Positions 23,581 through 35,699 of a DNA stretch of 64,000 nucleotides are shown piece by piece. A program made the position numbers and the translations under genes. The stretch is from Lytechinus variegatus (taxonomy: Eukaryota; Echinodermata; Echinoidea; Temnopleuroida; Toxopneustidae): positions 14,932,967-14,996,966 of the forward strand of contig NC_054748.1 of the NCBI RefSeq assembly GCF_018143015.1, read 5' to 3'. Numbering within the stretch: position 1 is the stretch's first letter; every line of letters starts with the position of its first letter. Below the pieces are notes generated by a model. That model was not told the origin of the DNA, did no database searches, and worked only from the letters and a program-made list of their open reading frames with translations.

Positions 23581-23867
23581 CCTTGCACCGTGCCTGCATT
23601 ACCGTTGACGGCTTGCCAATTGGCTTGTCTCTCATAAAGTTCAAAACAGTTTAATTCAGGTTAACAAATCCTACCTGTGACCCATTTTACTCATCTGGGT
23701 CAAATGGTCAAAAATGCAGCACAATTCGGACAAATTTCTTGCGGAATGGAATTGATAATCGTCCGGAGAAGGATTCGAACCCGATTAAATTTTGTTCGTA
23801 AACCCGTCGTTATAGACTGGTTGTCCGAGTGTGAATAGCTCCGGGTTATCATGTTCATCGTCTTCAT

Positions 23868-23940
23868 CTGCATCGCCATCATCATCATCATCGCCATCAT
23901 CATCATCACTATCATCATCATCATTATCATCACCATAATC

Positions 23941-23971
<31 letters not shown>

Positions 23972-24350
23972 CCATCATCATAATCATCATAATCATCATC
24001 ATCATCATCATCATCGCCATCATCATCATCATCATCGCCATCATCAATATCATCATACTCATCATCATCGCCATCATCACCATCATCATCATTATCATTA
24101 TCATCGCCATCATCATCATCATCACCATCATCATCATCATTATCATCACCATCATCATCATCGACATCATCATCATCATCATCATCATCGACATCATCAT
24201 AATCATCATCATCATCGCCATCATCATCATCATAATCATCATCATCGCCATCATCATCATCACCATCATCACCATCATCATCGCCATCATCATCATCATC
24301 ACCATCATCACCATCATCATCACCATCATCCTAACCATCATCATCGTCTC
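23868..24350. repeat. Long (ATC)n/(GAT)n microsatellite, ~480 bp
   Basis: Imperfect trinucleotide array with CAC, CGC and AAT interruptions; it leaves open frames on both strands reading mostly Ile or Met, which are not genes. Confidence 0.95.
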
Positions 24351-25079
24351 CATCATCCTTATCATTCATCGTCTTCCCTGTTCACATTAAAAATGTCAAA
24401 AAAATTTGCTCGCTCGCTAATTTTACGCGATACTTTTTTTGTTTTAAATCATATTTATTTCTTCCTCATATCACATATAAAAAAATATATATATAACATG
24501 ACATCATTAAAACTTAATTGTTTCAAGTTTACACATAAACATTTTAACATTGGTGAGAAAAGGAATATATATGAACTTCAAATATAAACTTAAAATTAAT
24601 CTGCTCACATTTCTTCAACAACTTATAATCACGAAGGGATAAATACAGAACAGAATCCGGGTACAACAGCAAAAATATAAATTACGCCGGAAATTAACTT
24701 ATAATCTGTATATAAAACTCAAGTTAAGATTCTCCATACTCTTCAATCAAACTGATTAATGAGGAAGTTATATAAAAAAAAACATACACACAACTTAAAG
24801 CCAGACCCTTAGCTACACTTAACCCCCTACCCCCATAAACTACAAATAAAGAATAATAATAATGTAATAAAGAAAGAGAAAAAAAATCGCGATATCGCTG
24901 TACCCCCTCAATTTTTTTGGCTCATTACGCCACTGGGACAACCCCTTCAAAGAAACAAACAAAAATCAACTTTGAGCGGGGAGAATATGGGTAAAAAAAA
25001 ATCCCCCCCCCACTGGCGGGAGCTGGATCCGCCCCATTAGACTAATGTACAATTTCCCTTTAAACTGGTTAGTTATTAT

Positions 25080-25294
25080 CAGGGGCGGCTTCAGGGTTTT
25101 TTTTCAAAAAGGGGCACATTTTCCGAGGAAAGAGTTTGATTAGCAAAACAAAACATGAAAAAGGTCTTCACTTTCAAAAGGGGGCACACTTCTGTTTTAA
25201 CGGCATTTTTACACCACAGATTTTAATTGTGCCTCTCAAAGGGGGGGATGGGCACGGGCTGGTTGTGCGCCCCCCCCCCCTTGATCCGCCAGTG
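25080..25294. mobile_element. hAT-type MITE with perfect 8-bp target duplication, unit 2
   Basis: Ends CAGGGGCGGCTTCAG and TTGATCCGCCAGTG, flanked on both sides by GTTATTAT (25072-25079 and 25295-25302). An 8-bp duplication and CAG...CTG-type ends are typical of hAT elements. Confidence 0.8.
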
Positions 25295-26255
25295 GTTATT
25301 ATTTTTATGGAAATGGTAGGCCTATTTTATGAGGCAATTTTAACAGATTACATTTCAAAATATTCCAAAATGCAATAGTTTTTAATACATATTCATTAAT
25401 GAAAATGCATTAAAATCTATAATGCATTTTATGGAATAATTTGAAACAAAGACTGTCACTGAGTTTAGTATTAATAAAGCAACAGAAATACTGCTATGAA
25501 ATGCATTTGACCAATCTTTTAAGCTTCTTCAATTTTCCATTGAATACAGTAGTATATGTATTATACTCGGGTTCAACTAAAACGATATGTTATCTTCGGG
25601 GTTATCTTAAGTGGTCATAATAGGCACGAATAATCCATTCCGGGGGATAGATGATATGACTCACTTTCCAAAGAAAATCCTTGCAGATTTAATGCCCGTG
25701 GCTGAACTAGAAAAGACCTGGATATAAAATGTGCACCACAACAAATCCTGTTAGCTGAACCTGACTGCATGTAGGCTATAGTACCCCGATGCATAATGAA
25801 GAAAAAAAGTGTTCATATCTTTGTGATCATTAGACCATATCCATAAAAATTGTATTGCAGTGTACGGGTGTAATAATGTAATTTCAATGTTAACCAATCT
25901 AGAGCATTATTAGGACACGCTGTATAATTGCAATCGTGCACTTTATGCGCATCGTCCTCGTCATCATCATCATATCTCATCATCAAAATAAGAGGGCGCT
26001 TTCATACGAATACGATCGCAGAAATACGTCTCTGATTTGTACCTTAAAATTTCATATTTTCGGAAAACTTATCTTGAAAACGTATTTGTCTACACCACGA
26101 TGGAGGCACCAACAGGATCTTCAGTGGACATTGAAAATCACTCGAAGGGTGATGGAAGAGATATAGATGGATTTAGGAAGGAGATAGATACGACCTGCTG
26201 AGAAAGCAACGGCCGATAACCCAAGCCGGCGAGTTGCCGGTTCAAACCCGTATTC

Positions 26256-26840
26256 ATGCGTCAAGCAGATATACCTAATGCGGAACTGAACCAGCCCACA
26301 GGAGAGGAGATCTATCTTGCCATTTGTAAGTCAATTGCTCCTGAAAACATCATGGGTATACAAAAGGTGGGTGGATTATGGAGAATTTATTTGAAAGATA
26401 GAGATAACAGATTACCCTTACTAGCTCAAGGTTTGAGAATGAGAGGTGTGAACATACCCATCTTCGACACAAACCCCTTTTTAAAGGAGAGGAGTGAAAA
26501 TCTACTGAGAATTACAAAGGATATACCATTATCAGTGAGTAACGCAGTGATAGCACAGGAGTTAGAGGAGATGAAATGTAAAGTGAAAGGAAAGATTACG
26601 TGTAAATCATGTAAATGGTCAGCTTACATCATGCCTAAATGGCGACAGGGTTGCATACGTGGAGAAGCTAGATAAGCCGCTTGATCGCCATACCAGGCTC
26701 GCCTCTTTCAAGGCGAGAATTTTCCATGATGGGCAAGCGCAATCAAAGGGAGCGTCCGTAGCAACGTGTTCGAGGTGCCTGGATACTGGTCACCATGCCT
26801 CAACTTGCGTCAAGCCATTCGTATGCAAACGACGACGACG
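26256..26840 (+). pseudogene. LINE ORF1 remnant (gag-like, CCHC zinc knuckle)
   Basis: A first frame (26256-26620) reads GEEIYLAICKSIAPENIMGI ... LWRIYLKDRDNRLPLLAQGL, matching the RRM-like part of L1/Tx1 ORF1. After a frameshift near 26625-26640, the next frame gives YVEKLDKPLDRHTRLASFKA and the knuckle CSRCLDTGHHASTC (C-x2-C-x4-H-x4-C). A possible earlier start is at 26100. Confidence 0.7.
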
Positions 26841-28860
26841 ACCTGACACTTTTTATGCAAAATAATTATTCAAGAAATAGGGCCATAGAGCATATAAAAG
26901 ATTTTGGAAAAGTTTCAGGTGTTATTTTAAACAAGGAAAAAAAAAGTTATGTGGTTGGGGAAAGATAAACCTTTAGAAATGATAAGTAATATTCCATGGG
27001 CTGAGAATTATGTTAAAGCCCTTGGTATATTTTTTACCAGACACGAATCTATGAGCTGTGAACTTAATTGGTCAAAGGACAAAATTTATAAAATAGAAAG
27101 ATTGCTTAACATTTGCAAACAACGAAATCTTACATATAAAGGTAAGATAATTGTCTTAAAAACATTAATATTGTCTAAATTTGTATACACTGCTAAAATT
27201 ATTTTTGTCCTAACGACCTAGTTAAAAATAGACAAATTAATGATGAACTTTCTTTGGGGATCCAAAATTCACAAAGTAAAAAGAACTATGGTAATTAGTG
27301 ATTTGTCAAATGGTGGATTAAATATGTTAGATCTAGGTATACAGCTAAACAGTTTTAAGTTAAGATGGCTTTTCAAATATTTCGATGATACTAAATCAAA
27401 AAGGAAATGGATGTTTGATTATTGGTTTGATAAATTAGGTGGAAGCTTTATTTTGAGATATTGTAAGTGTGATCCACAATATATCCTGTCATTGAAAACG
27501 ATTCCAAGGTTTTATCGTGAAATATTATATGTCTATTTTACTTTTAAAAAAGAAAAAATGCTTAAATGAAAATGAAACCTTTGAAACAAGATAGCTTATT
27601 TCAAAACAGAAAAATCAAAGAAACAGATCAACGAAAGTTAGAGAAAAATCGGACAAATAATGAGAAAGTTATGAGCATTTGAATGTTGCGATCACTAATG
27701 CTATGGAGATCCTCAAATTGGCAATTAGACAAAGATGTGTGATGTCACTGATGAACAACTCTCCCCATTACTTTAGTACATATTTCACTTAAATTGCCTC
27801 TTTTATCACATCTATCAGTAGATCATGTGTTCTTTCTATAGGAGGGCATGTAATACAGATTTTTAAAGAATACATCATGGATAAAGAGTTTGTATCACCA
27901 CAAGATAAAGCAGAAAGAGACATTTTGAGGGTATTTTATAGTCCATCAAAGGGAAAGTTGTTCACATGTGACATCACACATCCTTGTCGTATTGCCAATG
28001 GGAGGATCTCCATAGCATTAGTGATTGCAATATTCAAATGCTCATAACTTTCTTGTTATTTGTCCGATTTTTCTCAAACTTTCTTTGTTCTTGTTCTTTG
28101 ATTTTTCTGTTTCGACACAAGCCTACTTATTTCAAAGGTTTCATTCTCCTTTAAGGAAAAGAAAAAAAATAATCTCAAGGGCAGAGATTTGCAAAGAATT
28201 GTTATGGTTTAACAACAATATCAGACATAATGGAAGGATGTTGTTATTTAGGAACTGGATACGGTCAAATATTTTGTTCATTGGTGATCTGGTATCTAAG
28301 AATACCGTTCTTACTGTAAATAAGTTAAAAGAACAGTTATTCAATCTTGATGGACAATGGTTGTCAGAATATGCAGTTTGTATAATGTCAATACCAAAAA
28401 TGTGGAGAGAACAACTAAAAGAAAATAACCTTGCTTTATTTAGAAAATTTAAAAATTCAATCTTGAATGACGAGTCATGTATGCCATCTGTAAATACATT
28501 ACTTAATTGTAACTCTAGAGTAAAACAAATTTATCAAGAGATGTTGCAATTAAATGTTGAAAGATCAAGGGCCGAATTATTTTGGAAAGAAATTTTAGAT
28601 GAAGAAAATAAGAATTCTTGGTTGTTTACATGGACACTGAAACTCAAGATAATGCCATAGCATTCAAGATAAGAAGTATTCAAGATAATGCCATAGCCCA
28701 CTTTAATTTCAATTTTATGTATGATTTATTACCTACTCTCTGTAACTTAAAAAATGGAATTTAAGAAACACAGATATTTGTAGTGAGTGCAATAAGTTGA
28801 GTGATTTATTTCATTTGTTTTGGTTGTGTATAGAGGTTGATAAGTTTTGGAAATACGTCG
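26838..28860 (+). pseudogene. LINE reverse-transcriptase 3' part and C-terminal domain, broken
   Basis: Starts abruptly at the catalytic DDLTLFM motif (about 26838), then FGKVSGVILNKEK, ALGIFFTRHES, LTYKGKIIVLKTLILSKFVY, FLWGSKIHKVKRTMVISDLS; interrupted by a MITE (27562-28154); then RNWIRSNILFIGDLVSK and, further on, CSECNKLSDLFHLFWLCIEV, the usual Cys-rich end of L1/Tx1 ORF2. Endonuclease and the RT palm before motif C are missing. Confidence 0.7.
27562..28154. mobile_element. TTAA-flanked MITE inside the LINE
   Basis: TTAA at both ends; inverted ends AAATGAAACCTTTG and CAAAGGTTTCATT. Interior motifs (GTGATGTCACTGATGAACAA, GATCATGTGTTCTTTCTATA) recur in 38097-38695. Confidence 0.75.
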
Positions 28861-29077
28861 AAGAAAGTTTTATGATTTGAAAATTATGTTCATATATGTT
28901 GTGGAAAAAAGATATGATAATAAGAAAGGTAAACGAAAGGAAAATTTATATATGAATATGAGCAAATGGAATCTAATACTAAATAACTTGTAAAACTTTT
29001 GTTTGTGTACATATATATGTGTATATTTTTATTCAAATAAAGAAGACCAGTACTGGTTAAAAAATATATATATATAT

Positions 29078-29400
29078 CTCATCATCACCATGCAAATTGT
29101 CATCATCACCATCATCATAATCATCATTATCATCACCATCATCATCCTCACCATCATTATCGTCAATAACATCATCACCATTATAATCATCATCATCACC
29201 ATCATGGTCTCTGTTCCCGTTAAAATTGAGTATGGTGTATAGTCACGAGCTTTGCACTTTCGCATCGTATCAGCAACATTAATCATCACCACGATGTGCC
29301 AGCGTTAAAAAAAAGACGAATCAGCATAATAATCATGATAATAATAATACTAATGATAATAATAATAATAATAATAATAATAGTAATAATAATTCATCGA
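29078..29400. repeat. Microsatellites (ATC)n and (AAT)n, unit 2
   Basis: Right part of the trinucleotide array (29.08-29.21) and an AATAAT run (29.33-29.39). Matches 9.87-10.07 and 10.64-10.72 kb. Confidence 0.8.
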
Positions 29401-31100
29401 TATCATTTGCATTTAAGTATTAAGGGGGTAATAGGCAAAGGGAAAGCGGGTCCACTTATCCCCCGTGAGTAGGCCAAATGACTCTAAGAGATTTAGACAT
29501 GAAATGTTGCTTGAATATAATTCATCAATTATTTATTTTCTGTATTGTAAAGAATCATTTCAGCGAAAATACGCAGGTAAAAAAAATCTATTTTAGAGAG
29601 GGTAATTAATTTTGAAAAAGGGCATATACTATTTATAAAAAAAAATTCTTCATATTAAAAAGTATAATGTTTTTCTACCGGAAAGATTCTTTAGGGGGCA
29701 AGAACTGTCCACGGTTCCGCAGCCTCTCACTTCAGGAATGTAGAAATAGGTCTGACTCCTGATTTATTGTGAGGGAATGATTGCTGAACCTTATTTTTTT
29801 TAAAGTAAGATACATATTTTTACACACAGTAATGAAATTACAATGTCAAATAATGGCAAGTAAAAGTCGGGCATATCATTAGCCCACCTATTGCTATAGG
29901 GGGCCTAAATGAAGTTCAACGTCATCAGCAATCTATGAAACTGAAAACGCTGAATAAGGAAGAATTAAAACCAAGAAACTGCACTTTTTCTTTTATTGTC
30001 TTTGTCAATTAACGACATTTATAAAGAATATCGACTTTCATATGATATTAATACAGAGCATTAAGAGTTTTCAGCCGTTCTGAAGAATTCCTGGAAGAAA
30101 TATTCAAATCAAAATATTAACAAAGCGTTGACTGCTGAGATTGCATCATGGAGACATGGGGCCTGTCGCAGAAAGAGTTGCATTTAAACGCAAGTCAAAA
30201 TATCAAGCGAAAGTCACGAATACGGGTGCTTCATTGGCTGAAAATCAAGTTGCGCGAGATTTTTTTTCGAGTTTCGTTTGATTGCAACGGGATGCGATAG
30301 GGTTTCGTGTGTCGTCTGATAACGAAAGTGTACGTGTTTTTGATTGGCTGACAAGCACAGGCCCTGCATGCATGGGGAGCGCTTCATCAAGGCATTGTTG
30401 TGCGACAGACTGTCGGTCTGACAACTTTACTTGATGTTGACTGGCTGAGAAGTACTGTTATTATGGTAGCTGTATAATAGCTAAGCCCTTTCATGAAACG
30501 CTCCCCCGAATGCTACCATGGTAACTCTAAGATATATTGTAAATGCTTTGAATAATGTGGTAATGCATGCGTTTTCTTGGTTATATAGCATATACATAAT
30601 TATGTATAAAATAATGATAATATTCGAAAATATTGTATGCCATGCAAGAGAGGGCAAACCTCACAGAGTGTTATGCAGCAATTAAGAAGAGCTTTATTAA
30701 CCTGTACAGAACGAGGGAGGAAAATTCCCCCTCCAATTCAAAACCTTTTTTCTTCCAGCGTTTTCTTAGAGGCGAATCCTATATGAAAATCGTCGGAAAA
30801 TAGGATTTGCCATTAAGAAAACTGAAGTAGGCCTAGAGGGGGGGGGGGGGTGATCTCCTCCCTTGCTGTGCACAGGCTATTAACAGACATAATGAATTAC
30901 AAGCATTTGGGGTTTTGCAGATTAAAGTAGCAGTGGGGGCAACCAAATGAACTCAGTTATATAGTGAGTGGTGAGTAGCCTAATTAGACATTCCTTTGAT
31001 CGCTGAATGTTCCGATAGCTGTACTTTATAACACGCATTATTATAACTCTAGTCTAAGGTATGGTCCATCATCACCGATCTTAACAAATTCTAACAAAAT
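29400..31100. other. 3' flank of collagen-like gene B; no gene seen
   Basis: Aligned with 10.75-12.19 kb of unit 1 apart from insertions: a CCCGTTGCAG-type MITE (about 30159-30300) and 30.5-31.05 kb of sequence including a C/G run near 30840. TTTATT near 29998 is the conserved counterpart of the candidate poly(A) signal of copy A. Confidence 0.4.
30159..30300. mobile_element. MITE with GTCGCAGAAAGAGTTGC end
   Basis: Ends GCAGAAAGAGTTGCATTTAA and GTTTGATTGCAACGGG; the better-preserved member is at 43908-44048. Confidence 0.55.
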
Positions 31101-31101
31101 T

Positions 31102-34100
31102 CTAAATCGTACACACTGCACATGTGAGTTCCTGATCGTCAATATAGGGATCACACGGAAGCCCAGTTGATGACCCACATACAGCTGATACCGTGTAGAA
31201 GAGAGCCCCATTTTGGTCTCCGGGTGTTCCAGGCTGTGCTTCCATGTCATGATCAAAACAGACAAACTTAGAACGTTTGTGGGTTTGATAGGCTGACATG
31301 AGGTAACCACTGTACTCCAGGCGCCACTCGTCAGAAGGGCACTTGTTACGCGCAGGGATCATCAATTTGGTAGATCGACCAGAGGGCGCCCTACAAACTG
31401 CACACTTTGGGGTGTAATCGTGGAGATCACGCAGGCGATTTATGGAGGTTTCTGTCTCATATTCGGCCGAGTACAGCAGAGCGCGAAGAGCACCGGACTG
31501 ATATTCATCATAAATGGGATCAGGTGGCATACACAGATATTCAGCACCACCTCCTGAATGTAAGTAGTGAGCTCCTGCTGCAGTACCTACGGATACACAC
31601 ATGTAAAGCTAGGTCAATACATAATGCAAGATAATTAGCCAAGGAGCCCCCCATCAGGGAAGTGTTTCATCAACACATTTGCTCGAATAGTTGTCAGAAC
31701 TGACACATTTCCTAGATTTTGATTGGCTTAGAGGCACTGTTACTATGGTAACTGTCGGACAGAATAGGATTGTCGGATGAAACGTCCGTGAAACAAGTGG
31801 ACACCTAGTTACCAATAATGCATAAAGCATTTCCATTTATTTGAAAGCAGGATAAGAGAGCATTGTAGATTAAATGCCTAGCTCACGGGCATAGCTGCCG
31901 CGGCCGGGGATCGAACCCCAGACTTTGAATGTATAGCCAGGCGCCTTAGACCACTTGGCTACGGCACCTCCATTTATTCTTTTTATCATTATTATTATTA
32001 TCATCATCATCATCATTATCACTATCGTTTTCATTGAGACAAGTATTCTTATTTTATTTCATAAAACGGTCCCCAGAGATGTGCCGACCTCTCTCGGCCT
32101 GGTTCATGTAGAACAATTTTATTGGTCAACGTCCACACACATCATACATATATATGTATACACCCTTTACAATTTAATTTCTATTGAGGTTGTTTGATAC
32201 TTAAAACATCTTGATCGATGCGTTTACCTAAGTCTTTTAGTAATAAAATTATTAATGTTAATTCTGTAATGTCAAGGGTACTCAAGTCCACCCGACACAA
32301 AAGTTGATATATTCAATAAAAGGAGATAAGGCAAACAGGCATAACGCTGAAAATTTCATCAAAATCGCCCAGATGTAAAATAAGGATACTCGCACCGATA
32401 AAATGAAACAATTAATCGTGAGCTATACAATGTTTTTTTTCTCTCTTGTACAATGTTCTGAGCATTGTGAATTATAATCAGGGGTTATATATATTGTACA
32501 CTTCCATAAGCATTGTTTTACAATGAGCATGGAGCTATTACATAGCTCTATGCAAGAGTACTCATTCTCCTATTTAGCCAATTAATGCCTTACCCCATTT
32601 GATTATATCACCAATATCTTTCTGCGTCCACCCCCCCCCCCCCCCCGGCCCAGCATTAATGCATGAAGGTCACTTCGTTCTATGTTCAGGGTAACAGCAT
32701 CAATCAATGAAATTAAATGAAGAAAAATAAATACAACAATATTGAAAAACAAAATGTTTCTTACCAGCATAAACAAGTTCTGATCCATTAATGCAAACAT
32801 CTTTTCCCCATCGTATGTACACAACGCCACTACTTTTGACTGTATTAGGAGAAGGTAGGGGGTATGAATGATTTCATTAGTTCACTTTTATTTCATCATT
32901 CTTGCCAATGTCCCGGTGGAAATCTATTATCTTTGAAATTTCTTTCCGAAAATAAGATTACGGGTGGTTGAATTTCAAAGCCCCTCTGAATTTACTCATG
33001 AAGCACATAATATAACGAAAAAGAGCATGATTAGTGTGTCTTAGCTTTCTTCGATCCTCGCTCACTCCTTTGGAAATGAAATATCTTGGATCCTCTAACG
33101 AGGTTTTTGAAACTGGGGTATAAAACCGCAGTTTATATCTGAGCAGCGCGGACATCTCCCAAACGAGGGTTTGACGTAATGCGAATCAAAGGCAGATAAT
33201 AATAGAATGGCATAAGATGCATGGACCATATGGTATACTATGCCAAATGAATTCAATTAAAACAACATTTAAAAGATATCTGACATAATCACTTTACCAT
33301 ATTTTTATAATGCAAACAGCCCCGTGGGTGTTGATTTGTATCGTAATTAATTCGAGTATAATATATTATAAGCTATGCAAAATTGTCCATTTTATGTACC
33401 TGGTTGTTGGACATTGCACGAGGCGTCCCTCCCATCTCGGCCATCTCTTCCAGGCAGGCCGACATCTCCCGTTGGGCCAGGGGGACCGGGAGCTCCTTTT
33501 GGGCAGAGCGAACACGGACCTATCGTAGAAAATAACCATGTAATAATGAAGATCAATAGTGTTGTAAACATATAATTCAATTTGTAGATATGATCAACAA
33601 TTTTAAGCTCTGTGCACTGAAACGGTACAATAACAGAAATGTATACCTGTTCAAAGGGGAGACGAACAAATATTTACATAAATTCCAAGTTAAAACATAC
33701 TAGTTATTAAGTTTTCTTAAACACTCACCCTCTCATTGCCCTAAGAAGTGGGGTGCGCATGCTGCGCACATGCGGAGGCAACACACCTATCTGAAGTTTC
33801 AGCTAAATAACCTTAATTCTTGAGTGATTCTGTTTGTGGTTATATACTCCCGTAAATAGGACAGGACAGCGTTGTGCAGCTGGCTGGTATACAGCGCCCC
33901 CCCCCCCTCCCCCCCAAAAAAAAATGTCCCTCTGACATATTAAGACTGAATTGATTTTAAAATTTGGTAGTATTCTCAAATCAATGTTCATGAGTAGAAA
34001 GCTCATTTAATGATCAACTTCTATGAAAATTTCATTGGTCGCGCTTCAGCGGTTTTGAATACACACTCTACGTATAACAGTGGTGCATTTTAGCCCATTC

Positions 34101-35699
34101 CAAGTTTGCAGCATTGATGCATTTCTGCATTGTATATAGCATGTTAACCCCCATTTTGGATCTGAGTAAGGACATTCAGTCCCTAATCATATCCAGGCTC
34201 ATCAAATCATAAACTTGGGAATGTTCAGAAAGACAAGAAGCATTAAATAATTATATTTTTTTATGATTGATTAGGGGAGTCAGCACACCAACTAAGAAAA
34301 TGTGAATGATGGATGAGTAAAATAAGATGAAAAATAAAGGGGAATCCACAAGTTAATCACCCTTTGCGAGAAAAGGAAGTTTCCCAGAGAAAAAAAATTA
34401 CTTTTTTCTTTTAAAAAGTTACATTGAATTAACTTGATCACAGTAGCTCATTGACTTAAAAAGTAATAAAAACAAAACTGCAGTATTAGGCATGAATAAG
34501 GCATGAAACAGACATGTCCCATTGTCTTAATCATTGTGTATCTCCCGTTATCAAACATGAAAGGAACTGTCAAATATTGTGTTTGCCCTTCTGAACATGC
34601 TCAAGGTTGTGTTTTGATGAGCCTGGTTAGATCATGGAGATTTCCCTGGTCAGATCAGGGAATTCCTTGGTCAGAATGGTCAAAAGGTGCTGCATGCATG
34701 CAAACTTGGAATGGGCTGAAAAGCGCCACTGTTACATAATAGACTGTGTATTTAAAACCACTGAAGCGAGACCAAAGATTTTTTTTATAGAAGTTATAAC
34801 GTAAGATGCGCTTTCTAAATATATACATTTCATTGAGAGTACTTTTTTACTTTTTGAAGTAATTAAGCCGTATAGAAGAGGGACTTTTTTGGGGGGCGCT
34901 GTATAACCAATAACTTAGGAAACCTTTTACGTCTAGGTTAATCAGTCATAGTGGCTGACGTTATAGACGACATATATCACTCTCCATCGGGCCTTTTTAT
35001 CAAAGTGGAGAAAACATTTGGCAGATGTGGGATTCAAACTCACAACCTTGCGATTACGAGTCCCATGCTCTAACCACTGGACCACACGACCCGTTGTCGT
35101 GATATGTTTCTTGTTATTTATTTATTTAATTTTTTGTTTGTTCGCTTGTTAATTCTTTCCTTATCAAAATTTCTTTTCATTTTGGAGTAAACCTTTTTTT
35201 TGGCCCCTCGATTTTTTTTTTCTCCAAACCCCCCTCTTCAAAATTGTGTCCATGCATGCCCGTATACCCTTCTCCCTCCCCCCCCCCCTCCTCTCTCTCT
35301 CTTTCTGGTATACTTGTTGAACATTATTTCTTATAGTTTGTGGTCTTATATGCCCAATTTGTGCTATGTTTCAATGTACTGTTTAAGCCGACAGCCTTTT
35401 CATCGACTCTTTTGGAATTATTGTGTAGGCCCGTTTTTCCCATTTTGATGTTAGCAACATTAAAGCACTGACTCTCAATCCGTGAGCTAAAATAAAACTG
35501 TAAAATTGTAAAAAAAAAAAATACAGAATACTAAATGTGTGAATTCGCTTTAAGACATGATTGCAAGAAGCCCCCCCCCCCCAAAAAAAAAAAACAACAA
35601 CAACAACTTACCATTAATTGGGCCCTCTACGTCTATTGTGAGACCAGAAGCAGTCACAACTATGGTGGCAGAGATCATCAAGAGTAACAGATTGGTCAT
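31102..35699 (-). CDS. Secreted short-chain collagen C4-like protein, copy B (255 aa)
   Basis: Four coding exons: 35699-35612, 33519-33400, 32839-32765, 31586-31102, with the same phase-1 junctions as copy A. Signal peptide MTNLLLLMISATIVVTASG; CSLC, then eight Gly-X-Y triplets differing by one residue (PTG for PKG); VYIRWGKDVC; and a Cys-rich C-terminal domain ending TCAVCTI. By eye the last exon is about 85% identical to copy A at protein level, so both genes look functional and under constraint. A Cys at ASCNVQ replaces Tyr of copy A, while the Cys in YQCGTG of copy A is absent here through a 6-nt deletion; both proteins therefore total 13 cysteines. The 5' splice acceptor for the leader is probably at 35749 (CACTAG|GAG). 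Intron sizes differ from copy A because of separate transposon insertions. Confidence 0.87.
31665..31800. mobile_element. MITE with TGTTTCATCAACA/TGAAACG ends, collagen-like B intron
   Basis: GAAGTGTTTCATCAACACAT at the left, GTCGGATGAAACGTCC at the right, and the interior TTTTGATTGGCTTAGAGGCA shared with the 12.74-13.02 kb region. Confidence 0.5.
31896..31968 (-). repeat. tRNA-like SINE head
   Basis: Minus strand 73 nt with TAGCCAAGTGGTCTAAGGCG (A box) and GGGGTTCGATCCCC (B box/T arm), but no proper anticodon stem. It continues into TAGCTATGCCCGTGAGC-like SINE body toward 31.87 kb, so it is a SINE head rather than a tRNA gene. Confidence 0.6.
34990..35095 (-). repeat. tRNA-like SINE head (Thr-like)
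   Basis: Minus strand 35090-35020: GTGGTCCAGTGGTTAGAGCA, loop CTCGTAA, and GAGTTTGAATCCCAC. The anticodon stem is mispaired and it continues into repeat sequence, so it is not called as a tRNA gene. Confidence 0.5.

Larger units (their letters stand above)
22660..25035. other. Spacer between the duplicated units
   Basis: Contains a GC-rich TIR fragment (22.67-22.70) split by a hAT-type MITE (22698-23003), a truncated CAGTGG element (23.02-23.11), the orphan promoter/leader module (23.35-23.6), a degenerate tRNA-like stretch with GGTTCGAATCC on minus (23.76-23.83), the largest (ATC)n array (23.87-24.36) and AT-rich sequence with a CCACTG element end near 24.94. No intact gene. Confidence 0.6.
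25986..29071 (+). mobile_element. L1/Tx1-type LINE, internally deleted, with 14-bp target duplication
   Basis: Flanked by ATATCTCATCATCA at 25972-25985 and 29072-29085; unit 1 is uninterrupted at the matching microsatellite, so it inserted after the duplication. It encodes remnants of ORF1 (gag-like with CCHC knuckle) and the end of the reverse transcriptase plus C-terminal region, and has itself been hit by a TTAA MITE at 27562-28154. Frameshifts and stops make it inactive. The repeat is partly simple sequence, so the exact duplication length is uncertain. Confidence 0.75.

Noticed and set aside
23700..24390. Open frames of 221 and 179 codons on opposite strands
   Set aside because: Both read through the (ATC)n array and consist almost only of Met or Ile; simple-sequence artefact.
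31407..31634. 75-codon plus-strand ORF
   Set aside because: Antisense shadow of the last exon of collagen-like B.
31896..31968. Possible functional tRNA gene
   Set aside because: A and B boxes are present but the anticodon stem does not pair and the sequence continues into a SINE body; the same applies to 35020-35090, 21650-21715, 59.3 and 60.75 kb.
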